This document shows positions 1-6,528 of a stretch of 8,727 bases of DNA, piece after piece. How positions within the stretch are numbered: the first letter of the stretch is position 1; each line of letters opens with the position of its first letter. The translations under genes were made by a program, and so were the position numbers. The notes under the pieces are model-generated. The model was not told the origin of the DNA. It made no database searches and saw only the letters and a program-made list of their open reading frames with translations. Source of the DNA: Clostridiales bacterium (GTDB lineage: Bacteria > Bacillota > Clostridia > Oscillospirales > Oscillospiraceae); assembly GCA_003516765.1 (NCBI GenBank), contig DPCD01000077.1, forward strand, positions 5,606 to 14,332, in the 5' to 3' direction.

Positions 1-126
1 CACCGCATCGGGCTGACGCTCTATAAGATCGACGCGATCATGGACGGCAATCTCGACGAGCTGATTGACGCGCTCGTTACCGCCGATCAGGCGGAAAAGC
101 TCCAGTCGAGCCAGAGTGACACATAA
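1..126 (+). CDS. prfA: Peptide chain release factor 1, C-terminal end (partial)
   Basis: The window opens inside a reading frame in frame 1 that runs 41 codons to a TAA at 124-126. Its residues begin HRIGLTLYKIDAIMDGN and continue with an LDELIDAL and ADQAEKL tail, which is the conserved C-terminal end of class I release factor RF1. RF1 recognises UAA and UAG stop codons in the ribosomal A site and triggers peptide release. The GGQ catalytic domain and the stop-codon recognition motif lie upstream, outside the window, so only the end of the protein is seen. The next gene starts 22 nt after the stop on the same strand, so cotranscription is likely. The prfA-ywlC linkage is common in Bacillota. 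A prmC methyltransferase gene, often next to prfA, does not lie between them here; it may be upstream or elsewhere. Confidence 0.93.
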   Translation, partial: HRIGLTLYKIDAIMDGNLDELIDALVTADQAEKLQSSQSDT

Positions 127-148
127 TTTTCCAAAAAGAAGGAATTTC

Positions 149-1171
149 ATGAATACGATTTACTTTGATGCGCTGACGCCGGAAGCCGTCCGGCAGGCGG
201 CGGAGATTATCACGCGCGGCGGTCTTCTCGGCATTCCGACCGAGACGGTCTACGGGCTGGGCGCAAACGCACTGAACGAAGAGGCAGTGCTTCATATCTT
301 CGAGGCGAAGGGGCGCCCGCAGGATAACCCCCTGATCATCCACATTCCGGACGCTTCCTGGCTGGCGCGCTACTGCGAAGATGTGCCGGACGCGGCGTAC
401 CGGCTGGCAGAGCGCTTCTGGCCCGGACCTCTGACCATGATTCTGCCGCGCAAGAAACTTGTCCCGCTGCGCACGACGGGCGGTTTGGAAACCGTCGGCG
501 TCCGCTGCCCGGACCATCCGGTGACGCTCGCTGTCATCCGCGAGGCAGACGTTCCCATTGCCGCGCCCTCCGGCAATACCTCCGGCAGACCCAGCCCCAC
601 CTGCGCCGGCGATATGCGCGAGGACATGGACGGCAAAATCGACGCGATTTTTGACGGCGGACCCTGCCGCGTGGGCGTGGAGTCGACGATTATCGATCTC
701 ACATGCCAGCCGCCGCGTCTTCTTCGTCCGGGCGGGCTGCCGCTCGAAGCACTGCAGGAGGTGCTCGGCGAGGTCGCGGTCGACAAGGCGGTCGTGAGTT
801 TACTCAAAGACGGCGAAAAGCCCAAAGCGCCCGGCATGAAATACCGCCACTACGCACCCAAAGCGCCCGTCACCGTCTTCACGGGAGACCCCGCAAAAAG
901 CGCGCAGTACATCAAAGACCACCTGCCGGAAACTGCGGGCGTGATCTGCTTTTCCGAGTTTACCGGGCTGTTCCCCGGGCATATCATCCACGACCTCGGT
1001 CCGGTCGGCGATAAGGCGGAGCAGGCGCGCCGGGTGTTTGACGCGCTGCGCGAGTTTGACCACGAATCGGTCGCGGAAATTTACGCCCAGTGCCCGGACG
1101 CGGCAGGGCTTGGGCTTGCCATCGGAAACCGGCTCAAGAAGGCGGCAGGCTTCCATGTCGTCGAGGTGTAG
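149..1171 (+). CDS. ywlC: L-threonylcarbamoyladenylate synthase, YwlC/Sua5 type
   Basis: This 340-aa protein makes threonylcarbamoyl-AMP from threonine, bicarbonate and ATP, the first step of the tRNA t6A37 modification for ANN-decoding tRNAs; it acts in the cytosol. The YrdC-like catalytic domain covers about residues 1-200, with PTETVYGLGANA at 30-41, KGRPQDNPL at 54-62, WPGPLT at 91-96, SGNTSGRPSPT at 141-151, GVESTIIDL at 176-184 and RPGG at 193-196. A linker with the typical PGMKYRHYAP (228-237) leads into the C-terminal Sua5 domain to residue 340, so this is the long Sua5 form, not the short TsaC form. I chose the ATG at 149 because an AGAAGG SD lies 6 nt upstream and the family begins there; the frame stays open further upstream but overlaps prfA. 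The stop is separated from the coaE start by one nucleotide, implying one operon. Confidence 0.95.
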   Translation: MNTIYFDALTPEAVRQAAEIITRGGLLGIPTETVYGLGANALNEEAVLHIFEAKGRPQDNPLIIHIPDASWLARYCEDVPDAAYRLAERFWPGPLTMILPRKKLVPLRTTGGLETVGVRCPDHPVTLAVIREADVPIAAPSGNTSGRPSPTCAGDMREDMDGKIDAIFDGGPCRVGVESTIIDLTCQPPRLLRPGGLPLEALQEVLGEVAVDKAVVSLLKDGEKPKAPGMKYRHYAPKAPVTVFTGDPAKSAQYIKDHLPETAGVICFSEFTGLFPGHIIHDLGPVGDKAEQARRVFDALREFDHESVAEIYAQCPDAAGLGLAIGNRLKKAAGFHVVEV

Positions 1172-1172
1172 C

Positions 1173-1775
1173 ATGAAAACGATCGGCATTACCGGTCCCA
1201 CCGGCTGCGGCAAGACGACGTTTCTGCAGGAAATTGCCGCGCACGGCGGGGTCATCGTCGACTGCGACGCGCTGTATTACGAGCTTCTGAAAACCGACCC
1301 GGCGCTGAAAGCCGCGCTGCAAAAAGCGTTCGGCGATGTGTTTCTGCCGGACGGCTCGCTCGACCGGAAGTCGCTTGCCGCGCGGGTGTTCTCGAACAGG
1401 CAGGCGCTCGATACGCTCAACGAGATTGTCTTTTTTCACGTCGGCGCCGCCGTCGAGAAGCTGCGCGCGCAGGCGAAAAAAGACGGCAAGCCGCTGTTTG
1501 CCATCGACGCGATCAATCTTCTCGAGTCCGGCATGGGAAACGGCTGCGACGTGACGGTCGGCATTCTTGCCCCGAAGCCGGTGCGCCTGGCGCGCATCAT
1601 GGCGCGCGACCATCTTTCCGAGCAGGCAGCGCGTGCCAGAATCGACGTGCAGAAGCCGGATGAATTTTACCGTACAGGCTGTCAGGTGATCCTGACAAAC
1701 GATACATCCCTCGAGGCGTTCCGGGACGCATCCCGCCGCCTCCTGAACGACATCACAAAGGAGGAAACCCCATGA
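1173..1775 (+). CDS. coaE: Dephospho-CoA kinase (divergent)
   Basis: This 200-aa protein has the length and layout of CoaE, which phosphorylates the ribose 3'-OH of dephospho-CoA with ATP, the last step of coenzyme A synthesis. Visible parts are the N-terminal P-loop GPTGCGKT (8-15), the acidic DCD (30-32), the region GSLDRKSLAARVFSNRQAL (61-79) closely matching CoaE, an ESG (118-120) after the central strand, and the lid/C-terminal stretch RDHLSEQAARARI with Q160 and then a TNDTSLE segment (175-181) equivalent to the usual D/TNxGSxE. It departs from the consensus: the usual GGIGSGKS loop is GPTGCGKT, and the IVHP motif reads IVFFH (85-89). The ATG at 1173 follows a GAGGTG SD that overlaps the ywlC stop region; the frame is open further upstream but only inside ywlC. 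The gene ends in an ATGA overlap with the aminopeptidase start, suggesting translational coupling. A generic AAA/P-loop kinase is the alternative, but the CoaE match is better. Confidence 0.85.
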   Translation: MKTIGITGPTGCGKTTFLQEIAAHGGVIVDCDALYYELLKTDPALKAALQKAFGDVFLPDGSLDRKSLAARVFSNRQALDTLNEIVFFHVGAAVEKLRAQAKKDGKPLFAIDAINLLESGMGNGCDVTVGILAPKPVRLARIMARDHLSEQAARARIDVQKPDEFYRTGCQVILTNDTSLEAFRDASRRLLNDITKEETP

Positions 1776-3160
1776 CCAAAGAACAAAGAGACGCCCTTCT
1801 CTATCAGCCGAAAAACGGCTATGACCGCCTGACGCAGGCGGAAGAACAGGAACTGAACGCCTACTGCGAGGCATACAAATCCTTCCTCGATCGCTCCAAA
1901 ACCGAGCGCGAGTGCGTCTTCACCGCCATCCGGGAAGCGGAGGCAAGAGGCTTCGTCGCGTATCACCCCGGCATGCCCATCAAGACCGGCGACAAGTTCT
2001 ACTGGAACAACCGCGGCAAGGCGATCATGCTTGCCGTCATCGGCGAAGAGAATCTGTCGCACGGCGCGAACATCGGCGCGGCGCACACCGACGCGCCCCG
2101 GCTCGACATCAAGCCGAATCCCCTCTATGAAGACGCCGAGCTTGCCTATCTCAAGACCCACCACTACGGCGGCATCCGCAAGTACCAGTGGGTGACGGTG
2201 CCGCTGGAGCTGCACGGCAAAATCGTCCGCCGCGATGGAAGCGAGGTCTACGTCACCATCGGCAATGATCCTTCCGACCCGCAGCTCGTCATCACGGACC
2301 TTCTTCCTCACCTGGGACGCGAGCAGGGCAAAAAGCCCCTCAACGAGGCAATTCCGTCTGAAAGCCTGAATATTTTAATGGGAAGCCGTCCGGAAGCGGA
2401 CGACGACGGCAAGGACCGCGTGAAGCTCTCGGTGCTGCGGCTTCTGAACGAAAAATACGGCATCGTCGAGGAGGACTTCATCTCCGCCGAGCTGGAAGCG
2501 GTTCCTGCCGCGAACGCGCGCGATATCGGTCTGGACCGCAGCATGATCGGCGCTTACGGGCACGACGACAGGGTTTGCGCCTATGCAGAGCTCGCCGCGA
2601 TTTTCGACGCGAAGAGCCCCAGAAAGACTGCCGTGTGCATCTTTGCGGACAAGGAGGAAATCGGCTCCGAGGGCGTGTCCGGCATGCAGGGTGAGGCGTT
2701 CGAGTACTTTATGGAGTGCCTGTGCAAGGCGCAGGGAACCGACCTTCGCACATGCCTGGTACATTCCTTCTGCCTGTCCGCCGATGTGTGCGCCGCGTTT
2801 GACCCGGGCTTCTCCGAGGTCTTCGAGCGCAAGAACGCCGCGTATTTAAACTACGGCGTCGGTCTTTGCAAATACACGGGCGCGGGCGGCAAGTCCGGCG
2901 CGTCGGACGCTTCGAGCGAGGTCGTCGGGCGCATCCGCAAGCTCCTGAACGATCATGACATTGCCTGGCAGATGTGCGAGCTGGGCAAAACCGACGCGGG
3001 CGGCGGCGGAACGGTCGCAAAATACATGGCAAAGCGCAACATCGACACGCTGGATGCGGGCGTCCCGGTGCTTTCCATGCACGCGCCGTTTGAGGTCGTC
3101 TCCAAATACGACTGCTACATGACCTACCGCGCGGTAAAAGCCATCTTCGAAGAAAACTAA
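1772..3160 (+). CDS. apeA: M18 family aminopeptidase (aspartyl aminopeptidase family)
   Basis: This 462-aa protein belongs to the M18 family of tetrahedral, di-zinc, cytosolic aminopeptidases that remove N-terminal residues, often acidic ones, from peptides. The metal-binding framework is complete: H105 and D107 in AAHTDAPRLD, D265/D266 in GHDDRVCAY, E295-E296 in ADKEEIGSEG, D338 in SADV, and H437 in SMHAPFE. A Gly-rich GKTDAGGGGT (405-414) precedes the final His. The length fits the approximately 460-aa ApeA subgroup rather than the shorter ApeB one, so the symbol is a subgroup assignment. The start ATG overlaps the coaE stop by four bases (ATGA), and an excellent AAGGAGG SD lies at 1758-1764, 7 nt upstream. 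It is probably cotranscribed with coaE and ywlC. Substrate preference cannot be read from sequence; general peptide turnover is the safe role. Confidence 0.93.
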   Translation: MTKEQRDALLYQPKNGYDRLTQAEEQELNAYCEAYKSFLDRSKTERECVFTAIREAEARGFVAYHPGMPIKTGDKFYWNNRGKAIMLAVIGEENLSHGANIGAAHTDAPRLDIKPNPLYEDAELAYLKTHHYGGIRKYQWVTVPLELHGKIVRRDGSEVYVTIGNDPSDPQLVITDLLPHLGREQGKKPLNEAIPSESLNILMGSRPEADDDGKDRVKLSVLRLLNEKYGIVEEDFISAELEAVPAANARDIGLDRSMIGAYGHDDRVCAYAELAAIFDAKSPRKTAVCIFADKEEIGSEGVSGMQGEAFEYFMECLCKAQGTDLRTCLVHSFCLSADVCAAFDPGFSEVFERKNAAYLNYGVGLCKYTGAGGKSGASDASSEVVGRIRKLLNDHDIAWQMCELGKTDAGGGGTVAKYMAKRNIDTLDAGVPVLSMHAPFEVVSKYDCYMTYRAVKAIFEEN

Positions 3161-3178
3161 AAGCTCTGTTCTAAACGT

Positions 3179-3211
3179 ATCGCCTCCGCCATAATTTATG
3201 ACGGAGGCGAT
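3179..3211 (+). promoter_or_regulatory. Hairpin covering the SD of the M14 peptidase gene
   Basis: Bases 3179-3192 pair with 3198-3211: 13 of 14 positions pair, with one C-A mismatch (3189/3201) and a 5-nt AATTT loop. The right arm contains the GGAGG (3203-3207) that serves the ATG at 3216, so folding would hide the ribosome site. The arm is followed by TTTT and then C, so it also resembles a weak intrinsic terminator for the upstream operon. Both readings imply reduced expression of the M14 gene when the hairpin forms. The structure is read directly from the sequence; its function is inferred. Confidence 0.6.
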
Positions 3212-3215
3212 TTTC

Positions 3216-4133
3216 ATGTGCTGTATCCTGCCGCCCGGCTATTTGACCTCCGGGCGTCAAAACCGGTATCTCAGGCAGCTGCGGCGCACTGCGCCCTTTG
3301 CCTATGTCAAAACGCTCACGCGCACGGCAGGCGGAAGACCCGTCGTTGCCATTCAGCTCGGCTGCGGCAGCCACAAGGTCCTGCTCAGCGGCACGCACCA
3401 CGCCAACGAGTCGATCACGGGCACACTTCTCTGGGAGCTGCTGCTTGCTTACTGCCGCGCCATCTGCGAAGACGGCTGCTTCGGCGGCAAACCTGCCCGC
3501 GCGCTCTACCGCAATTCGATGCTCTACTGCGTGCCGCTTGTCAACCCGGACGGCGCGGACCTCGTCGCGGGCGAAATTCCGAACGCCTCGCCCGAGTATC
3601 AGTCTGCCGCGCAGCTTGCCGCCTCGTATCCGCAGCTTCCGTTTCCTTCCGGCTGGAAGGCGAACCTGCGGGGCGTCGATCTGAACCTCAACTATCCGGC
3701 AAACTGGGACAAAGCAAAACAAATCAAAGCTTCTCTCGGCTTTGACCGCCCGGCGCCCCGGGACTATCCGGGCGAAAAGCCCCTCGATCAGCGCGAAACA
3801 GCGGCGCTTGCCGCCTATACTGCCTGCGTGCGCCCGGGTCTGCTTCTTGCCTATCACACGCAGGGGCGCGTCATTTACCCCGGCGGCGCGGCGCTCGATC
3901 CGCCGGGGTCCGCCGCGATTGCCGCAAAGCTTTCCGCCGCGTCCGGCTACGAGGTGCAGAACGTTCCGCCAGAGTCGAGCAACGCCGGCTACAAGGACTG
4001 GTTCTTAGCGCGCTTTCACCGCCCAGGCTTTACCATCGAGGCAGGACTCGGCGAAAATCCGCTGGAATTGTCCCAATTGCCGCAGCTGCTGCTGGAAAAC
4101 GAACCGCTGCTCGCCGCAGCCCTTTCTCTATGA
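3216..4133 (+). CDS. M14 zinc carboxypeptidase-family peptidase, cytosolic
   Basis: This 305-aa protein carries a complete M14 (carboxypeptidase A fold) catalytic set: H62 and E65 in HHANE, H214 in AYHTQG, and general base E275 in TIEAGLGENPL, plus NPDG (110-113) and RGVDLNLNYP (152-161). The AGLGENPL setting around the catalytic Glu and the LNLNYP motif suggest the bacterial branch that includes gamma-D-glutamyl-diamino-acid peptidases (YqgT/MpaA-like) rather than digestive carboxypeptidases, but I cannot fix the substrate. There is no signal peptide or membrane helix, so it should act in the cytosol, for example on imported peptides or muropeptides. I chose the ATG at 3216 because GGAGG lies 8 nt upstream; an in-frame ATG at 3198 would add six residues but has no SD and lies in the hairpin stem. 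The CPA Asn-Arg substrate pair reads N157-L158 here. The gene ends just before a shared terminator. Confidence 0.87.
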   Translation: MCCILPPGYLTSGRQNRYLRQLRRTAPFAYVKTLTRTAGGRPVVAIQLGCGSHKVLLSGTHHANESITGTLLWELLLAYCRAICEDGCFGGKPARALYRNSMLYCVPLVNPDGADLVAGEIPNASPEYQSAAQLAASYPQLPFPSGWKANLRGVDLNLNYPANWDKAKQIKASLGFDRPAPRDYPGEKPLDQRETAALAAYTACVRPGLLLAYHTQGRVIYPGGAALDPPGSAAIAAKLSAASGYEVQNVPPESSNAGYKDWFLARFHRPGFTIEAGLGENPLELSQLPQLLLENEPLLAAALSL

Positions 4134-4140
4134 CGCGCGC

Positions 4141-4177
4141 AAAAACCCCGCCAGAAAATCTGGCGGGGTGCGTTTTT
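4141..4177. terminator. Bidirectional intrinsic terminator between convergent genes
   Basis: A perfect 11-bp stem (4145-4155 with 4159-4169) closes a 3-nt AAA loop. On the + strand it is followed by GCG and five T (4173-4177). On the - strand the stem runs straight into a T-run made by the A-run at 4141-4144. It begins 7 nt after the M14 stop and its far edge lies 5 nt from the murA stop, so it can end transcription from both converging units. The - strand version, with T residues directly abutting the GC stem, looks the stronger. Confidence 0.9.
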
Positions 4178-4182
4178 CGATA

Positions 4183-5475
4183 TCAGCCGGCTGCGTCCTG
4201 AGAGTTTCCTTCGAAGGTCTCGATGCGGCGGATTTTGCCGCCGATGGCAGCGATTTTGCCGATGATGTCTTCGTAGCCGCGCTCGATATAGTGCGCGTCT
4301 TCAATCGTCGTTGTGCCCTCGGCGCAAAGAGCGGCAATCACCATCGCCGCGCCCGCGCGCAGATCGCACGCCCGGACCTCGCAGCCGTGCAGCCGCGTCA
4401 CGCCGTCGATAACCGCGGTCTTGCTCTCGACCTGAATGCTCGCGCCCATACGGTTCAGTTCCGCCGTGTAGCGGAAGCGGTTATCATAGATGCCCTCGGT
4501 GACGAGGCTGGTTCCCTCGGCAAGCGCCATGCACACGGCAATCTGCGGCTGCATGTCGGTCGGGAAGCCCGGATAGGGCATGGTCTTGACATTGGACCGG
4601 CGCAGGCGGCGGTCTACCTCCACGCGGATGGAATCGTCAAATTCCGTAACCCTCGCGCCCATCTCGCGCAGCTTCGCCGTGATGCAGTCGAGATGCTTCG
4701 GAATGACGTTCTCCACCGTCACATCGCCGCCGACTGCGGCTGCCGCCGCCATATAGGTGCCGGCTTCAATCTGATCGGGGATGATCGTATAGCTGCCGCC
4801 GGTGAGCCGTTCTACGCCGCGGACCTTGATCACATCCGTGCCCGCGCCGGAGACCTTCGCGCCCATGGCGTTCAGGAAGTTTGCAAGATCGACGATATGC
4901 GGCTCTTTGGCGCAGTTTTCGATGATCGTCATGCCGCTGCACAGCACGGCCGCGAGCATGATATTCATCGTTGCACCGACGGAGACGATATCCAGATACA
5001 CATGTCCGCCCTGCAGACCGCCCTCCGGCGCGTCCGCGCAGACATAGCCGCCGAGCTGCTCGACGCTTGCGCCCATTGCCTCAAAGCCCTTGATGTGCTG
5101 GTCGATGGGGCGGACGCCGAAGTTGCAGCCGCCGGGCATTGCCACGCGCGCGTGACCGAATCTGCCGAGCTCGGCTCCGATGAGATAGTATGACGCGCGG
5201 ATGCGGCGCACCAGGTCAATCGGCGCCGTCGCATTTCTGACGTGCGAGCAGTCAATTTCCAGCGTGTTGCGCCCGAAGCGGCGGATGCCAGCGCCCATAT
5301 TTCTTAAAATTTCAAGAAGCAGCCGCACATCGGAAATATCCGGTACGTTTTCAATGCGGCATACGCCGTCTACCAGCAGGCTCGCCGGCAGGATCGCAAC
5401 CGCGGCGTTTTTCGCGCCCGAGATATTCACATGACCGGACAGTCTGCTTCCGCCCTGAACGATATATTTGATCAA
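4183..5475 (-). CDS. murA: UDP-N-acetylglucosamine 1-carboxyvinyltransferase
   Basis: This 430-aa enzyme transfers enolpyruvate from PEP to UDP-GlcNAc, the first committed step of peptidoglycan synthesis, in the cytosol; it is the fosfomycin target. The hallmark residues are present: K22-N23 in GAKNA, R93 in IRASY, the catalytic Cys C117 in PGGCNFGVRP (fosfomycin-sensitive Cys form, not Asp), R122, D307 in FPTDMQPQ, and R373 in DLRAGAA. Length is normal for the family. The start codon is TTG at 5475-5473; no ATG is available in a suitable place, and the protein begins exactly where MurA should (IKYIVQGG). An AGAGGG SD lies 9 nt upstream. It has its own promoter about 110 nt upstream and lies downstream of walK-yycH-yycI on the same strand, so it may be read both alone and by read-through. 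Many Bacillota have two murA paralogs, and I cannot tell which this is. Confidence 0.97.
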   Translation of the reverse strand: MIKYIVQGGSRLSGHVNISGAKNAAVAILPASLLVDGVCRIENVPDISDVRLLLEILRNMGAGIRRFGRNTLEIDCSHVRNATAPIDLVRRIRASYYLIGAELGRFGHARVAMPGGCNFGVRPIDQHIKGFEAMGASVEQLGGYVCADAPEGGLQGGHVYLDIVSVGATMNIMLAAVLCSGMTIIENCAKEPHIVDLANFLNAMGAKVSGAGTDVIKVRGVERLTGGSYTIIPDQIEAGTYMAAAAAVGGDVTVENVIPKHLDCITAKLREMGARVTEFDDSIRVEVDRRLRRSNVKTMPYPGFPTDMQPQIAVCMALAEGTSLVTEGIYDNRFRYTAELNRMGASIQVESKTAVIDGVTRLHGCEVRACDLRAGAAMVIAALCAEGTTTIEDAHYIERGYEDIIGKIAAIGGKIRRIETFEGNSQDAAG

Positions 5476-5484
5476 AGTTCAAAT

Positions 5485-5500
5485 CCCTCTTTGAAAAGAG
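5485..5500 (-). promoter_or_regulatory. murA ribosome binding site inside a small inverted repeat
   Basis: On the - strand, AAAGAGGG (5485-5492) is the SD supporting the TTG start, with 9 nt spacing from its last G. Its AAAGAG is the right half of a short inverted repeat, 5487-5492 against 5495-5500, with two bases between. The possible stem is only 5-6 bp and AT-rich, so it is a weak structure at best. The SD itself is the solid part of this entry and fixes the start of murA. Confidence 0.6.
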
Positions 5501-5586
5501 TATTTCCTGAAAGCTCAGAAGTTACGATGCCAATTCGTGCAAGCGCAGGAAGGCTTTGTTCGCGCGCTCAAACCACGGCAAGAATA

Positions 5587-5615
5587 AGAATACCACAAGC
5601 CCGCGGCAATGTAAA
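5587..5615 (-). promoter_or_regulatory. Sigma-A-type promoter for murA
   Basis: Read on the - strand, TTTACA (5615-5610) is a -35 box with one mismatch to TTGACA. After a 17-nt spacer comes TATTCT (5592-5587), a -10 box with two mismatches to TATAAT. A second TATTCT follows directly (5586-5581). The predicted transcription start near 5580 gives murA a leader of about 105 nt. The rest of the 212-nt gap between yycI and murA (5476-5687) holds the SD, the direct repeat upstream of this promoter, and no gene or clear terminator that I can see. Confidence 0.65.
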
Positions 5616-5640
5616 GGAAAAATGACAATTCAGGAACAAC

Positions 5641-5663
5641 TTTCTTAAGAAACTTTTAAGAAA
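5641..5663 (-). repeat. 11-bp-period direct repeat upstream of the murA promoter
   Basis: On the - strand two copies of TTTCTTAA followed by A/G-rich bases lie in tandem with an exact 11-bp period (5663-5653 and 5652-5642). The second copy is also part of a perfect 12-bp palindrome, TTTCTTAAGAAA (5641-5652). The stretch is AT-rich in a GC-rich neighbourhood and lies 25-48 bp upstream of the -35 box. It could be a regulator site or an RNA-polymerase UP element. The repeat is seen directly; any function is inferred. Confidence 0.5.
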
Positions 5664-5687
5664 TTTGTTTTGACGTGCTCCGACACG

Positions 5688-6515
5688 CTACGACGCAAGC
5701 TGACGCACTTCGCGCGTGATGCCATTGACATAGAATGTGCCTGCGTCGGTTTCAATCCGCCAGACCGGCACAAAGCGCAGCGCGCTCGATGCGGTCTCGG
5801 AGTGGACATAGCCCTGCTCGCACGAGACAATCTCGCTTCCGACCCAGCCGAGGCTGTCGCGGCTGGACAGCAGCGCCACCAGTGCGTCCGCGCAGGAGAT
5901 GCACGCGCTCTGCGACACGCGGACGATCTCGCCCGCGGGGTAATACGTCCCGTCTACACGCGAAAGGGCGCTGTTGCGATAGGTAAACGTGAGCGCACTT
6001 TCAAACACCGGCACGCCGCAGAGGCTCTGCACCGCCGTGACGCTGTAGACGCCCGCGGACAGCCGCACCGGCTCGAAAATTTCAGCAATGTCAAAGTCCA
6101 TCGAGCGCAGATACCGCCGGGTTGCGCGCGTCAGATCGTGCGCCGCCGAGGCGTCTGTGAAGCGCCCTTCGAGCTGCCCGGAGCGGCTGAGCTGCAGCGT
6201 GCTGCTGCCGGCAGAATACTGCGCCAGCATCCGCGCCGGAGCCTCTTCTTCCGCCGCCTTGCCGCCCAGAAGCGCCTGCGCGGCAGGCTTTGCGTCGGGG
6301 TTTTCCAGCTCGATGCTGTAGAGCGTCTGGCTGGCAGGAAGGCTGGAAGCGTCGAGGCTGAGCCCGTAGCTTTCATAGAGCGCTTCGAGCTTTTCGTGGA
6401 CCTTCTTTTCGCTGCCGACTCTTGCCGCCTGCGTCGGAACCACCGCGGGCAGCAGCCCGATAATTGCCAGTGCCAGAATCAGCAGAATCAGGTTTTTGAT
6501 CTTGGAAACAGACAT
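5688..6515 (-). CDS. yycI: YycI-like membrane regulator of WalK
   Basis: This 275-aa protein has a short cytosolic N-terminus with lysines, one hydrophobic helix at about residues 7-29 and a large extracytoplasmic part, the topology of YycI, which with YycH binds WalK through the membrane helices and tunes its activity. The C-terminal segment PVWRIETDAGTFYVNGITREV (250-270) resembles the end of YycI proteins, and residues 167-194 (GVPVFESALTFTY onward) match a block in the upstream gene product. Sequence is otherwise poorly conserved, and the call leans on position and topology. It has four cysteines after the helix (C166, C205, C208, C232), including a CxxC. The ATG follows a strong GGGAGGTG SD that starts one base after the yycH stop; the intergenic gap is 13 nt, so the two genes are in one operon. 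No yycJ follows. Confidence 0.75.
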   Translation of the reverse strand: MSVSKIKNLILLILALAIIGLLPAVVPTQAARVGSEKKVHEKLEALYESYGLSLDASSLPASQTLYSIELENPDAKPAAQALLGGKAAEEEAPARMLAQYSAGSSTLQLSRSGQLEGRFTDASAAHDLTRATRRYLRSMDFDIAEIFEPVRLSAGVYSVTAVQSLCGVPVFESALTFTYRNSALSRVDGTYYPAGEIVRVSQSACISCADALVALLSSRDSLGWVGSEIVSCEQGYVHSETASSALRFVPVWRIETDAGTFYVNGITREVRQLAS

Positions 6516-6528
6516 GCGCCACCTCCCG

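Noticed and set aside
65..148. N-terminal extension of YwlC from 65
   Set aside because: It would overlap the prfA 3' end in another frame, lacks an SD, and the family N-terminus begins at the ATG at 149.
3198..3215. Upstream ATG as the M14 start
   Set aside because: It has no SD and lies in the stem of the hairpin, while the ATG at 3216 has GGAGG at ideal spacing; the six extra residues add no family feature.
4168..5193. A 341-codon open frame on the + strand opposite murA
   Set aside because: It lies wholly antisense to an unmistakable MurA, starts with GTG in the terminator arm, and its protein is His/Arg/Ala-rich with no family pattern; this is the usual shadow of a GC-rich gene.
5610..5626. 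TGTAAA on the + strand as half of a WalR box
   Set aside because: The second half-site after 5 bp reads AATGAC, which does not fit TGTWAH; the hexamer is better explained as the murA -35 box on the other strand.
5674..5687. Possible terminator after yycI (CGTG...CACG)
   Set aside because: The stem is only 4 bp with a 6-nt loop, and the downstream bases on the - strand are A-rich rather than a T-run.
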